Assembly: GCA_050486545.1 (NCBI GenBank)
Contig: JBJHDM010000008.1
Coordinates: forward strand, 1 to 64,000
Direction: 5' to 3'
DNA: 64,000 nucleotides
Origin: DAOMNN01 sp050486545
Lineage (GTDB): Bacteria > Pseudomonadota > Gammaproteobacteria > Burkholderiales > Rhodocyclaceae
Part shown: positions 38,175 to 47,182 of the stretch, in pieces
Layout of the letters: the number at the start of each line of letters is the position of its first letter
How positions within the stretch are numbered: position 1 is the stretch's first letter
Translations under genes and position numbers: made by a program
The notes under the pieces: model-generated
Database searches by the model: none
What the model was told of the DNA's origin: nothing
Seen by the model: only the letters and a program-made list of their open reading frames with translations

Positions 38175-39247
38175 GGATCGAATCTCCTGAGCGCGAGTCC
38201 GCATGCGACCATCAGACTGGGCGCATCGGCGAGCAGATTCTTGGGCCGGACCTTGGACGACAGGGACATCCCGGCAAACGGATTGGCCACGACGGTCTGG
38301 ACTTGGGTCCGCCCGGCGACGACTTCGACCAACCCGGGCATGACGGCGCAGCCGCCGGCAAGTACGATGTGATCGACCTCGTTGTACTGCGTGGAGGTGA
38401 AGAAAAACTGCAGCGCGCGCGAAATCTCCAGGGCGAGACTGTCCATGAACGGCCGCATCAGGTCGCGCTCATAGTCATCCGGCAGGCTGCCGGTTTTCTT
38501 CGCCGCCTCGGCCTCGTCGGCATTCATGCCGTACTGGCGCGCGATGTCCTGGGTGAGCTTGGCGCCACCGATCGACTGCTCGCGCGAATAGACCTGCTTG
38601 CCGTCGCGCAGCATCGACACGTCCATCGAAGTGGCCCCGATGTCGACGAGGGCGACGATCTTGCCCTTGGCCCCGTCGGGCAACTGGCAACTGACGAGTT
38701 CGAAGGAAGCTTCGGATGCGAACGACTCGACATCCATTACAACTGCTTTCAGACCGGCAGCTTCGGCCACTGCTACCCTGTCCTCGACCTTCTCCTTGCG
38801 CGATGCGGCAATGAGCACCTCGACGTCATCGGGATTCCCTGGAGACGGGCCGATGACCTGAAAGTCGAGATTGACTTCGTCTATCGCGAACGGAATGTAC
38901 TGATTGGCCTCGGACTCGACCTGGAACTCCATTTCCTGTTCGCGCAGTCCTGCGGGCAGGATGATCTTCTTGGTGATGACCGCCGAGGCAGGCAGGGCGA
39001 CGGCCACTTGCTTGATGCCGCTGCCCATGCGCCGCAACGCACGCCGGACCGCATCGGCAACGCCTTCGAGGTTGGTGATGTTGCCGTCGACCACGGCATC
39101 GCGGGGGAGCGGTTCGATCGCGTAGCGCTCGAACCGGTAGCCCTCCTTCTCGCCGCCGGACAGTTCGACGAGCTTCACCGATGAAGATGAAATATCGAGA
39201 CCGGCCAACTGACGCGCCCTGGAGCCGAAGATTTGGATGTCTTTCAC
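38171..39247 (-). CDS. pilM: Type IV pilus actin-like ATPase PilM
   Basis: The 358-residue cytoplasmic protein has the actin/FtsA-like fold. The N-terminal phosphate-1 motif is LAGLDISSSSVKLVELSG, phosphate-2 is VALVDIGATSMDVSML, and the adenosine motif is IVLAGGCAVMPGLVEVV. It binds the PilN N-terminus and helps assemble the alignment complex. It heads the pilMNOPQ operon and is divergent from mrcA. A sigma-70-type promoter lies about 60-90 bases upstream. Confidence 0.95.
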   Translation of the reverse strand: MKDIQIFGSRARQLAGLDISSSSVKLVELSGGEKEGYRFERYAIEPLPRDAVVDGNITNLEGVADAVRRALRRMGSGIKQVAVALPASAVITKKIILPAGLREQEMEFQVESEANQYIPFAIDEVNLDFQVIGPSPGNPDDVEVLIAASRKEKVEDRVAVAEAAGLKAVVMDVESFASEASFELVSCQLPDGAKGKIVALVDIGATSMDVSMLRDGKQVYSREQSIGGAKLTQDIARQYGMNADEAEAAKKTGSLPDDYERDLMRPFMDSLALEISRALQFFFTSTQYNEVDHIVLAGGCAVMPGLVEVVAGRTQVQTVVANPFAGMSLSSKVRPKNLLADAPSLMVACGLALRRFDP

Positions 39248-39303
39248 GAAGAAAGTCCTTAAATTTCTTTATGTTACGCGCAACACCTAAATGGTTACTT
39301 CAG

Positions 39304-39333
39304 ATCCTAGCAACAAACAAGGGAAAGTGTAAA
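39304..39333 (-). promoter_or_regulatory. Sigma-70-type promoter for pilMNOPQ
   Basis: On the minus strand, TTTACA (39328-39333) and TAGGAT (39304-39309) are separated by 18 bases. Five of six bases fit the -35 consensus and four of six the -10. The element faces pilM from the A+T-richer divergent region. Confidence 0.45.
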
Positions 39334-39380
39334 GGAAAAATGCTTGACATATTCGACTGGAGCGCGGAATTCCCCCTTCG

Positions 39381-39386
39381 TATAAT
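39381..39386 (+). promoter_or_regulatory. -10 box TATAAT for mrcA
   Basis: A perfect TATAAT lies 31 bases before the mrcA ATG. The -35 position at 17 bases (TGGAGC) is poor. A perfect TTGACA exists at 39344-39349, but it is 31 bases away and cannot pair with it. An activator or an extended -10 may compensate. Confidence 0.45.
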
Positions 39387-39416
39387 GTCGTATACGGCAC
39401 TTTCTCTGGATTCTTG

Positions 39417-41834
39417 ATGCGCTGGATTCTCTACCCCGTTGCGGCCTTGCTCGTCGCGGCAGTCCTTGCGATCGCAACGCTGGGTACTGCGGTGGCTTTC
39501 GCTTGGCCGAAACTCCCCTCCCTGGAAGCTCTCACGGATTACCGCCCGAGAATCCCGCTTCGAGTATACACGTCAGATGGATATTTGCTGGACGAGTTTG
39601 GGGAAGAGCGCCGGGCTCTGGTCGGCATCGCCGACGTACCCGTCAAGCTCCGGCAGGCCATTCTCGCGGCGGAAGACGAGCGGTTCTACGAGCACCCCGG
39701 CGTCGATGTCATCGGCATTGCGCGCGCGGCCGTCGCGAACTTCGCCTCCGGCGAGCGCGGCCAAGGGGCCTCCACGATCACGATGCAGGTCGCACGCAAT
39801 TTCTTCCTGTCCCGGGAGAAGACCTACAACCGCAAGCTGTACGAGATCCTGCTGTCGATCAAGATCGAACGCAACCTCACGAAGGACCAGATTCTCGAGA
39901 TCTATATCAACCAGATCTTCCTGGGCCATCGTGCCTATGGATTTTCCGCAGCGGCACGGACCTATTTCGGCAAACGCCTAGAAGAACTGTCGCTGGCCGA
40001 AGCGGCGATGCTGGCCGGCCTGCCCAAGGCACCATCGGCCTACAACCCGATCTCCAACCTGCGCCGCGCAACGCTCCGCCAGCAGTACGTGCTGCGCCGG
40101 ATGCTCGACGCCGGCTTCATCGACACGGCCGCATTCGAGGCCGCACGCAACGAACCGCTGAAGCTCGCTTCGGCGCGAATGCCGACGCGAACGACGAGCG
40201 GCGACTACGTCTCCGAGATGGCGCGACAGATCGCCGTGGATCACTTCGGCGAGGACGCCTACCATCTCGGTATCCGCATCATCACCACGATCTCCCGCGA
40301 AGAGCAGAACGCCGCCCAACGGGCGCTGCGCAAGGGCGTCCTCGATTTCGACCGGCGACGCGGCTACCGCGGCCCGGAGGCCTTCGTCGACCTGTCGGGC
40401 ATCTCGGACGACGACGAGGAGCGCTTGATCGATCATCTGGCGGACTTTCGCGATCATGACGGACTGCTGGCGGCGATCGTGCTCGAGACTTCGCCCAAGG
40501 AGGTCAAGGTCTATCGCGACGGGGAAATCATCCGGATCAGCGGCAACGGACTCGCCTTTGCCGCGCCAATGCTGGCCGAGCGCGCCCCGCAGACCCGCCG
40601 TATCCGGCGCGGAGCGGTCGTGCGCATCCACGACACCGGGGACAAGGGCTGGGAGATCCTCCAGTTGCCCGAAGTCGAAGGCGCACTGATCTCCATCGAC
40701 GCGAATACCGGTGCGGTGCGGGCGTTGGTCGGTGGCTTCGACTTCAACCGCAACAAGTTCAACAACGCCACCCAGGCGATCCGCCAACCCGGCTCGAGCT
40801 TCAAGCCCTTCATCTACTCGGCCGCAATCGAGCGCGGATTCTCCCCGGCAAGCTACGTCGAGGACGAACCCCTGTTCTTCCCCGCACAGGTCACCGGCAG
40901 CAAGGACTGGGAACCGAAGAACTACGACGGCAAGTACGAAGGCCTGATGACGGTGCGCGATGCGCTCGTCCGCTCGAAGAACCTGGTCTCGATCCGCATG
41001 CTCCAGTCGATCACGCCGGCCTACGCACAGGACTACATTGGCCGCTTCGGCTTTCCTGCCTCCCGCCATCCGGCCTTCCTGACCATGGCGCTGGGTGCCG
41101 GCTCGGCGACCCCGTGGGAGCTCGCGGCCGGATATGCGGTGTTTGCGAACGGGGGCTTCCGGATCGAGCCCTACATCGTGCGTGAGATCATCGACGGCAA
41201 CGGTCGCACGGTCGCGAAAGTCGATCCGCCGGTCGCCGGCACCAGCGCACCACGGGTCATCGACCCGCGCAACGCCTGGCTCATCGATTCGATGCTGCAG
41301 GACGCCGTCCAGCGCGGCACCGGACAGCGCGCGAAGGCACTTGGCCGCAACGACCTCGCCGGCAAGACCGGGACCACCAACGACTATGTGGACGCCTGGT
41401 TCGCCGGCTACAACCCCGACATCGTCGCGGTGAGCTGGATCGGCTATCCGACACCACGCAACCTCGGCCGAGGGGAGACCGGTAGCCGGGCAGCCCTGCC
41501 GATCTGGGTCGATTACATGCGCGAAGCGCTCAAGGACATGCCCGAAAAGCCGCGAACACGCCCGGCCGGGCTGTTGCCGATCCGCCACGAAGGCAGCGAG
41601 TACACGGATTATTACTATCAGGAGCACCCGGCCCCGGAACGCCCGGCACCGCTGCTGCCGGATATTCCGGAGCTGCAGTGGTTCGTGACCGAGCAGACGC
41701 CGTGGCGGGGCGAGACACCGGCCATGCCCGGCGTACCCGGAGCACCGGCTGCGCCGCCCGCGGCATCGGTGCCAGCCGAGCGCAGCACGCCGGCGCCGGT
41801 CGAGGAGCGCCAGCTCACGCCGATCCGTCGCTGA
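39417..41834 (+). CDS. mrcA: Class A penicillin-binding protein 1A
   Basis: The 805-residue bifunctional enzyme polymerises and cross-links peptidoglycan. A membrane anchor (residues ~3-30) is followed by the glycosyltransferase domain with catalytic Glu in AAEDERFYEHPGVD, then GASTITMQVARNFFL. An OB-like domain lies between. The transpeptidase domain has the SxxK Ser in QPGSSFKPF near residue 458 and KTGTTND near 650. The C-terminal tail is Pro/Ala-rich (PGAPAAPPAASVPAERS) and probably disordered. ATG at 39417 is chosen over an adjacent TTG. It is divergent from pilM, a conserved arrangement. Confidence 0.96.
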   Translation: MRWILYPVAALLVAAVLAIATLGTAVAFAWPKLPSLEALTDYRPRIPLRVYTSDGYLLDEFGEERRALVGIADVPVKLRQAILAAEDERFYEHPGVDVIGIARAAVANFASGERGQGASTITMQVARNFFLSREKTYNRKLYEILLSIKIERNLTKDQILEIYINQIFLGHRAYGFSAAARTYFGKRLEELSLAEAAMLAGLPKAPSAYNPISNLRRATLRQQYVLRRMLDAGFIDTAAFEAARNEPLKLASARMPTRTTSGDYVSEMARQIAVDHFGEDAYHLGIRIITTISREEQNAAQRALRKGVLDFDRRRGYRGPEAFVDLSGISDDDEERLIDHLADFRDHDGLLAAIVLETSPKEVKVYRDGEIIRISGNGLAFAAPMLAERAPQTRRIRRGAVVRIHDTGDKGWEILQLPEVEGALISIDANTGAVRALVGGFDFNRNKFNNATQAIRQPGSSFKPFIYSAAIERGFSPASYVEDEPLFFPAQVTGSKDWEPKNYDGKYEGLMTVRDALVRSKNLVSIRMLQSITPAYAQDYIGRFGFPASRHPAFLTMALGAGSATPWELAAGYAVFANGGFRIEPYIVREIIDGNGRTVAKVDPPVAGTSAPRVIDPRNAWLIDSMLQDAVQRGTGQRAKALGRNDLAGKTGTTNDYVDAWFAGYNPDIVAVSWIGYPTPRNLGRGETGSRAALPIWVDYMREALKDMPEKPRTRPAGLLPIRHEGSEYTDYYYQEHPAPERPAPLLPDIPELQWFVTEQTPWRGETPAMPGVPGAPAAPPAASVPAERSTPAPVEERQLTPIRR

Positions 41835-41855
41835 GCCGCGACGACAGCACAAGGA

Positions 41856-42179
41856 TCAGGCGGGTGTCACGCTGACGGGATGTCCGGCCTGTTCGCTGAC
41901 GAGACGGGCCAGCAGCCCATAGAGTTCGGCGCCGTCACGGGTGGCGATCCATCCCCCTTCGGACGGCTTGAAGTGAAAGCCCCCCGATCGTGCCGCGACC
42001 CAGATCTCGCGTGCGGCGCTGTGGCGATTGATGATGATCTTGCTGCCGTTCTCGAATTCCACTTCGAGCACACCGCCCGGCTTTGGCTCGATGTCGATCT
42101 CGGCCCCGGAGGACTCGAGCGCCGCTTCGATGCGCATCAGTTCGGCATCGGCCAGCACGTTGAACTCGGACTCATCCAT
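41856..42179 (-). CDS. cyaY: Frataxin-like iron-binding protein CyaY
   Basis: The 107-residue protein has the frataxin fold: an acidic first helix (MDESEFNVLADAELMRIEAA), the beta-sheet segment GVLEVEFENGSKIIINRHSA, the conserved REIWVAARSGGFHF and a short C-terminal helix. It modulates IscS activity in Fe-S cluster assembly. AAGGAG precedes the chosen ATG by 6-7 bases; a frame seven residues longer is unlikely. It is convergent with mrcA and divergent from lptM, the usual cyaY-lptM-lysA neighbourhood. Confidence 0.95.
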   Translation of the reverse strand: MDESEFNVLADAELMRIEAALESSGAEIDIEPKPGGVLEVEFENGSKIIINRHSAAREIWVAARSGGFHFKPSEGGWIATRDGAELYGLLARLVSEQAGHPVSVTPA

Positions 42180-42226
42180 ACCCGCTCCTTCTGTTAGCAT
42201 TTCCCATTTCGAACCGCCCGACCATC

Positions 42227-42385
42227 ATGCGAATCGCACACCTGTTGACCACGCTTGGCTGCGCCCTGCTCCTCACCGGCTGCGGGATCAAGGGTCCGCT
42301 CTATCTTCCCGAGATTCCGGAAGCCCCGGCCAGCCAGTTGTCCGCCTCCGATCATAACAAGACCACCACGAACGACCGAAGATGA
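42227..42385 (+). CDS. lptM: LPS-assembly lipoprotein LptM (YifL/LppL)
   Basis: This 52-residue gene encodes a signal peptide with lipobox LLTGC (Cys19), followed by GIKGPLYLPEIP, the short conserved motif of LptM, which helps mature the LptDE LPS translocon. A disordered tail follows. The stop overlaps the lysA start as ATGA, a coupling seen in many proteobacteria. It lies just downstream of the divergent cyaY start. Confidence 0.92.
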   Translation: MRIAHLLTTLGCALLLTGCGIKGPLYLPEIPEAPASQLSASDHNKTTTNDRR

Positions 42386-43650
42386 GCGCAGAATTTCCCA
42401 ACCCCTTCCTGCACCGCACGCCCAAGGGTCTCGTGCTCGAGGGGGTTCCGCTTGCCGCGATCGCGGACCGCTTCGGCACGCCGACCTTCGTCTATTCGCA
42501 CGCCGCGCTCGACGAAGCCTTCGCGGCCTACCGAGAGGCGCTGATGGGCGTGCGTGCCCGGATCTTCTATGCGGTCAAGGCCAATTCCAACCTGGGCGTG
42601 CTCTCGGCGTTCGCGCGTCTCGGCGCCGGTTTCGACATCGTCTCGGGAGGCGAGTTGTCGCGCGTGATCGCCGCGGGCGGAGACCCCGGATCCGTCGTGT
42701 TCTCGGGCGTCGGCAAGAGCGAGGCCGAGCTGCACCAGGCCCTGGAAGCCGGGATCCGCTGCTTCAACGTCGAATCCGCCTCGGAGCTGGAGCGTCTCGA
42801 CGCGGTCGCACGCGCAGCCAGGCGGATCGCACCGATCGCACTGCGGGTGAATCCGGACGTCGATCCGAAGACCCACCCCTACATCTCGACCGGCTTGCGC
42901 AACAACAAGTTCGGCGTCGCGTTCGACGAGGCGCCGACGCTGTACCGGCGTGCGGCGGAACGTCCCAACCTGCGCATCACCGGCATCGCCTGCCACATCG
43001 GATCGCAACTGCTCGACCCGTCCCCGATGGCCGAGGCCACGGAGAAGCTCCTCGGACTCGTGGACCGGCTGGCCGGACACGGGATCGTTCTCGACCATAT
43101 CGATCTGGGCGGCGGACTGGGCATCCGGTATCGCGACGAGACCCCCCCGTCGGTCGAGACCTACCTCGCGCCGCTGCTGCGCCTGCTGCAAGGGCGCCGC
43201 GAGGAGATCTGCTTCGAACCGGGCCGCTCGCTGATCGGCAATGCGGGCCTGCTGCTTACCCGCATCGAGTACCTCAAGCCGGGGGCGGAGAAGAACTTCG
43301 CGGTCGTCGATGCAGCGATGAACGATCTCGCCCGGCCGGCGCTGTACGATGCCTGGCACGAAGTCGTCGAGGTCGTCCCGCGCGAGGCCCCTCCACGTTC
43401 CTACGAAATCGTCGGACCGATCTGCGAAAGCGGGGATTTTCTTGCTCGCGACCGCCGCCTCTCGGTGCAACAGGGCGATCTGCTCGCGATCCTCTCGGCC
43501 GGGGCCTACGGCATGACCATGAGTTCGAACTACAACACGCGCCCACGGGCGGCCGAAGTCATGGTCATGGGCGAGAACACGCATCAGGTTCGCGTACGCG
43601 AGCCGATCGACACCCTCTACGCCCTCGAATCGCGCCTGCCGGAGGACTAA
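42382..43650 (+). CDS. lysA: Diaminopimelate decarboxylase
   Basis: The 422-residue PLP enzyme makes L-lysine from meso-diaminopimelate. The PLP lysine is in IFYAVKANSNLGVLSAFARL; the glycine-rich phosphate-binding segment is IDLGGGLGIRY; EPGRSLIGNAG follows; and the substrate-side motif is GPICESGDFLARDR with its Cys, followed by SAGAYGMTMSSNYN. Length is standard. It overlaps lptM by four bases upstream and the convergent rfbD by four bases at its stop. Confidence 0.97.
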   Translation: MSAEFPNPFLHRTPKGLVLEGVPLAAIADRFGTPTFVYSHAALDEAFAAYREALMGVRARIFYAVKANSNLGVLSAFARLGAGFDIVSGGELSRVIAAGGDPGSVVFSGVGKSEAELHQALEAGIRCFNVESASELERLDAVARAARRIAPIALRVNPDVDPKTHPYISTGLRNNKFGVAFDEAPTLYRRAAERPNLRITGIACHIGSQLLDPSPMAEATEKLLGLVDRLAGHGIVLDHIDLGGGLGIRYRDETPPSVETYLAPLLRLLQGRREEICFEPGRSLIGNAGLLLTRIEYLKPGAEKNFAVVDAAMNDLARPALYDAWHEVVEVVPREAPPRSYEIVGPICESGDFLARDRRLSVQQGDLLAILSAGAYGMTMSSNYNTRPRAAEVMVMGENTHQVRVREPIDTLYALESRLPED

Positions 43651-44537
43651 GCGAGTTCCTCCAGGCAGCGCACCAGCGCCTGCCGCCAATGCGGCAGGCG
43701 GATGCCGAAACGCGTTGCCAGCCGTTCGCAGTCCAGCACCGAATGCGCCGGCCGGGCGGCCGGCGTCGGCCAGGCCGACGACGGGATCGCCTCGACCAAG
43801 CGCACGACCGGGGAGAATCCCGGCACGCGGGCGGCTCCATCGGCGAAAATGGCCTCTGCGAATCCATGCCAGGAGGTCCGCCCGGCCGCGCTCATGTGCA
43901 GCGTGGCGGATTCGAAACGTCCCGCCCTGCGCTCGGCGCAAGCGCCCATGACGACCAGCGCCGTCGCGTCGGCAAGGTTGCGCGCCCAGGTCGGCGCGCC
44001 AACCTGGTCCGCGACCACGCGCAAGCACTCCCGTTCGACGCCCAGTCGCAGCATCGTGCGCAGGAAGTTCTCGCCCCGAGCCGCGTACACCCAGCTCGTG
44101 CGCAGGACGAGGTAGTCGCAGCCGGCGGCTTCGATCGCACGCTCGCCGGCCAGCTTGCTGCGGCCGTAGGCGTTGATCGGGGCCGGGGCATCCTCCTCGG
44201 TCCACGGGCGTTCGGATCGCCCGTCGAAGACATAGTCGGTCGAGTAGTGGACCAGCAGCGCGCCGGCCTGCCTGGCCACGCGGGCGAAGGCGCCGGGCGC
44301 CTCGGCGTTGATCCGCAACGCGAGTGCATCTTCGGCCTCGGCGCGGTCGACGGCCGTGTAGGCGGCCGCGTTGACGATCACATCCGGCGAGTGGCCGGCC
44401 ACGATTGCCGCAGCCGACCCGGGCTCGGCAAGGTCGCATGCGGCACGGTCGAGCGCGACCACCGCTCCGAGCGGCATGAGGCTGCGGACCAGCTCGAAGC
44501 CCACCTGCCCGGTCGCGCCGGTGACGACGATCTTCAT
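43647..44537 (-). CDS. rfbD: dTDP-4-dehydrorhamnose reductase
   Basis: The 296-residue short-chain dehydrogenase makes dTDP-L-rhamnose with NAD(P)H. The N-terminal dinucleotide motif is VVTGATGQVGFELVRSL, followed by NAAAYTAVDRAEAE, STDYVFDG and the catalytic Tyr/Lys in YGRSKLAGE. It starts at the last bases of rfbC (overlap of four) and is the last gene of the rfbBACD operon. A longer upstream frame on the strand is not used. Confidence 0.96.
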   Translation of the reverse strand: MKIVVTGATGQVGFELVRSLMPLGAVVALDRAACDLAEPGSAAAIVAGHSPDVIVNAAAYTAVDRAEAEDALALRINAEAPGAFARVARQAGALLVHYSTDYVFDGRSERPWTEEDAPAPINAYGRSKLAGERAIEAAGCDYLVLRTSWVYAARGENFLRTMLRLGVERECLRVVADQVGAPTWARNLADATALVVMGACAERRAGRFESATLHMSAAGRTSWHGFAEAIFADGAARVPGFSPVVRLVEAIPSSAWPTPAARPAHSVLDCERLATRFGIRLPHWRQALVRCLEELA

Positions 44538-45079
44538 GCAAACGTCTCGCATTCGGCCAGCCGGGTGCCTGCACGATCCTTGTCCGACAGCAGCGGTTCG
44601 CCCTCGAGCGGCCACTCGATGCCTAAGGCGGGATCGTCCCAGCGCAGGCAGCGCTCGTGCTCCGGCGCATAGTAGTCGGTCGTCTTGTAGAGGAAATCGG
44701 CCGTCTCGCTCAGCACCAGAAACCCGTGGGCGAAACCCTCCGGAATCCACATCTGGCGGTGATTGTGCTCGCTCAATTCGGCGCCGACCCAGCGACCGAA
44801 GGTCGGCGAGGCACGCCTCAGATCCACCGCGACATCGAACACGCACCCGCGCGCCACACGCACGAGCTTGCCCTGCGCCTGGCGGATCTGGTAGTGCAGC
44901 CCCCGCAGCACGCCCCGGCCGGAGCGCGAGTGGTTGTCCTGCACGAACACGGGCGAAAGCCCGGTCGCTTCATGGAACGCTCGCGCATTGAAGCTCTCGA
45001 GGAAGAACCCGCGCGCATCTCCGAAGACCTTCGGTTCGATCACCTTGACGTCCGGGATCGCGGTCTCGACGAGTTTCAT
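44534..45079 (-). CDS. rfbC: dTDP-4-dehydrorhamnose 3,5-epimerase
   Basis: The 181-residue cupin enzyme epimerises C3 and C5 of the keto sugar. It shows EPKVFGDARGFFLESF, FVQDNHSRSGRGVLRGLHYQ with the catalytic His, GCVFDVAVDLR with the partner Asp, MWIPEGFAHGFLVL and YKTTDYYAPEHERCL with the acid Tyr. The start codon shares one base with the rfbA stop (TGATG). Confidence 0.97.
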   Translation of the reverse strand: MKLVETAIPDVKVIEPKVFGDARGFFLESFNARAFHEATGLSPVFVQDNHSRSGRGVLRGLHYQIRQAQGKLVRVARGCVFDVAVDLRRASPTFGRWVGAELSEHNHRQMWIPEGFAHGFLVLSETADFLYKTTDYYAPEHERCLRWDDPALGIEWPLEGEPLLSDKDRAGTRLAECETFA

Positions 45080-45960
45080 CAGAACACCCTCTCTTCGAGC
45101 AGGCGCAGCAGATACTGCCCGTAACCGTTCTTCTCGAGGGGCAAGGCCAGCGCCCGCAATTGATCCTCGTCGATCCATCCGGCACGCCAGGCGATCTCCT
45201 CCGGACAGGCGATCTTGAGGCCCTGCCGCTTCTCGATCGTCTGGATGAACAGCCCTGCCTCGAGCAGGCTCTCGTGCGTGCCGGTATCGAGCCAGGCATG
45301 GCCCCGTCCCATCACCTGCACGTCCAGCGCCCCGGCCTCCAGGTAGTGGCGATTGATGTCGGTGATCTCCAGCTCACCGCGCGGACTGGGCGCGAGGCCG
45401 CGCGCGATGTCCACGACCTTCGCATCGTAGAAGTACAGCCCGGTGACCGCATAGCGGCTCTTGGGCCGCGCGGGCTTTTCCTCCAGGCTCACCGCACGGC
45501 CGGCCGGATCGAATTCCACGACGCCGTAGCGCTCCGGATCGTGCACGGGATAGGCGAACACCGTGGCGCCCTGCGTGCGCTGCCCGGCCCGCTTGAGGTC
45601 GGTGGAGAACTCGTGCCCGTAGAAAAGGTTGTCCCCCAACACCAGAACCGACGGGCTGCCGCCGAGGAAGTCCGCACCGATCAGGAAGGCCTGCGCCAGC
45701 CCTTCCGGGCGGGGCTGCACGGCATAGCGAAGCGTGAGTCCCCACCGGCTGCCGTCTCCGAGCAGGGTCTCGAAACGCGGCGTATCCTGCGGGGTCGAGA
45801 TGATCAGGATCTCCCGGATCCCTGCCAGCATCAGGGTGCCGAGCGGATAGTAGATCATCGGCTTGTCATAGACCGGCAGCAACTGCTTGGACACGGCGAG
45901 CGTGGCCGGGTGAAGGCGGGTGCCGGCACCCCCGGCGAGGATGATTCCCTTGCGCTGCAT
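45079..45960 (-). CDS. rfbA: Glucose-1-phosphate thymidylyltransferase
   Basis: The 293-residue enzyme couples glucose 1-phosphate to dTTP, committing sugar to the dTDP-rhamnose route. The nucleotide-binding motif is ILAGGAGTRLHPATLAVSKQ, followed by VYDKPMIYYPLGTLMLAGI, VLGDNLFYGHEF, and GRGHAWLDTGTHESLLEA. It begins 16 bases after rfbB. Length is standard. Confidence 0.97.
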   Translation of the reverse strand: MQRKGIILAGGAGTRLHPATLAVSKQLLPVYDKPMIYYPLGTLMLAGIREILIISTPQDTPRFETLLGDGSRWGLTLRYAVQPRPEGLAQAFLIGADFLGGSPSVLVLGDNLFYGHEFSTDLKRAGQRTQGATVFAYPVHDPERYGVVEFDPAGRAVSLEEKPARPKSRYAVTGLYFYDAKVVDIARGLAPSPRGELEITDINRHYLEAGALDVQVMGRGHAWLDTGTHESLLEAGLFIQTIEKRQGLKIACPEEIAWRAGWIDEDQLRALALPLEKNGYGQYLLRLLEERVF

Positions 45961-45976
45961 GATACGTCTTCCCCCT

Positions 45977-47038
45977 TCAGCACCGTTGGTCGTAGTTGCG
46001 AGCCATCCAGTCGCGATAGGCACCGCTTTGCACGTGCTCGACCCAACGCTGGTTCTCGAGATACCAGGCGACGGTCTTGCGGATGCCCGACTCGAAGGTC
46101 TCGGCCGGCAGCCAGCCCAGATCCCGCTCGATCTTGCGGGCGTCGATCGCGTAGCGCCGGTCGTGCCCGGGGCGGTCTGCGACATAAGTGATCAGCCGCG
46201 CATGCGGACCCACCGCATCGGGCCGCAACGCATCGAGAAGGGCGCAGATCGTGTGCACGATTTCGAGATTCGGCTTCTCGTTCCAGCCGCCGATGTTGTA
46301 GACCTCACCTGGCGTACCCCTTTCGAGCACCCGGCGGATCGCCGCACAATGGTCTCCGACGTAGAGCCAGTCACGAACGTTCATCCCGTCGCCGTAGACG
46401 GGAAGCGGCTTGCCCGCGAGGGCGTTCGCGATGACCAGCGGAATCAGCTTCTCGGGGAACTGGTACGGACCATAGTTGTTGGAACAGTTGGTCGTAAGCA
46501 CCGGCAGCCCGTAGGTGTGGTGCCAGGCTCGCACGAGATGGTCGGAAGCGGCCTTGCTGGCCGAATACGGACTATTGGGCTGGTAGGGATGGGTTTCGGC
46601 AAATGCGGGATCGTCCGGCGCGAGCGAGCCGTAGACCTCGTCGGTCGAGACATGGACGAAGCGGAACGCGGCCCGATCGTCCGTCGCCAGCCCGTCCCAG
46701 TACTGCCGCGCCGCTTCGAGCAGGGTGTAGGTGCCCTCGATGTTGGTCCGGACGAACTCGCCCGGACCATGGATGGAGCGATCGACATGGCTTTCGGCAG
46801 CGAAATGTACGATTGCGCGCGGCCGATGCGATGCGAGCAATCCATCGACCAGCGGGCGATCGCAGATATCGCCCTGCACGAAGAGGTGCCGTGCATCGCC
46901 GGCCAGCGCCGCAAGGTTCTCGGGATTGCCCGCATACGTGAGTGCATCGAGGTTCAGTACCGGCTCATCGCACTCGCGTAGCCAGTCATGGACGAAATTG
47001 GCGCCGATGAAACCGGCACCGCCGGTGACAAGAATCAT
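45977..47038 (-). CDS. rfbB: dTDP-glucose 4,6-dehydratase
   Basis: The 353-residue NAD+-dependent SDR enzyme makes the 4-keto-6-deoxy sugar. It has the Rossmann motif VTGGAGFIGANFVHDW, THR-DE catalytic segment VSTDEVYGSL, the YxxxK pair in YSASKAASDHLVRAW and the family segment NCSNNYGPYQFPEKLIPL. GGGAG precedes the ATG by about 8 bases. It heads the rfbBACD operon and is divergent from dacB. Confidence 0.97.
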   Translation of the reverse strand: MILVTGGAGFIGANFVHDWLRECDEPVLNLDALTYAGNPENLAALAGDARHLFVQGDICDRPLVDGLLASHRPRAIVHFAAESHVDRSIHGPGEFVRTNIEGTYTLLEAARQYWDGLATDDRAAFRFVHVSTDEVYGSLAPDDPAFAETHPYQPNSPYSASKAASDHLVRAWHHTYGLPVLTTNCSNNYGPYQFPEKLIPLVIANALAGKPLPVYGDGMNVRDWLYVGDHCAAIRRVLERGTPGEVYNIGGWNEKPNLEIVHTICALLDALRPDAVGPHARLITYVADRPGHDRRYAIDARKIERDLGWLPAETFESGIRKTVAWYLENQRWVEHVQSGAYRDWMARNYDQRC

Positions 47039-47182
47039 TCGAAAAACTCCCGTTGCCAATCGTGCGGAACCCGAACAGGATGTCCGGATCGCAGCCTTGT
47101 CCCGATTGTATCCTGTACCATTCGATGTACCGTGCGCCCCCGCCGGTTGCATCAACGATCGACCGTTTTCGACTCGCCCACC

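Noticed and set aside
39344..39349. Perfect TTGACA as -35 box for mrcA
   Set aside because: It lies 31 bases from the TATAAT -10 box, too far for a sigma-70 promoter.
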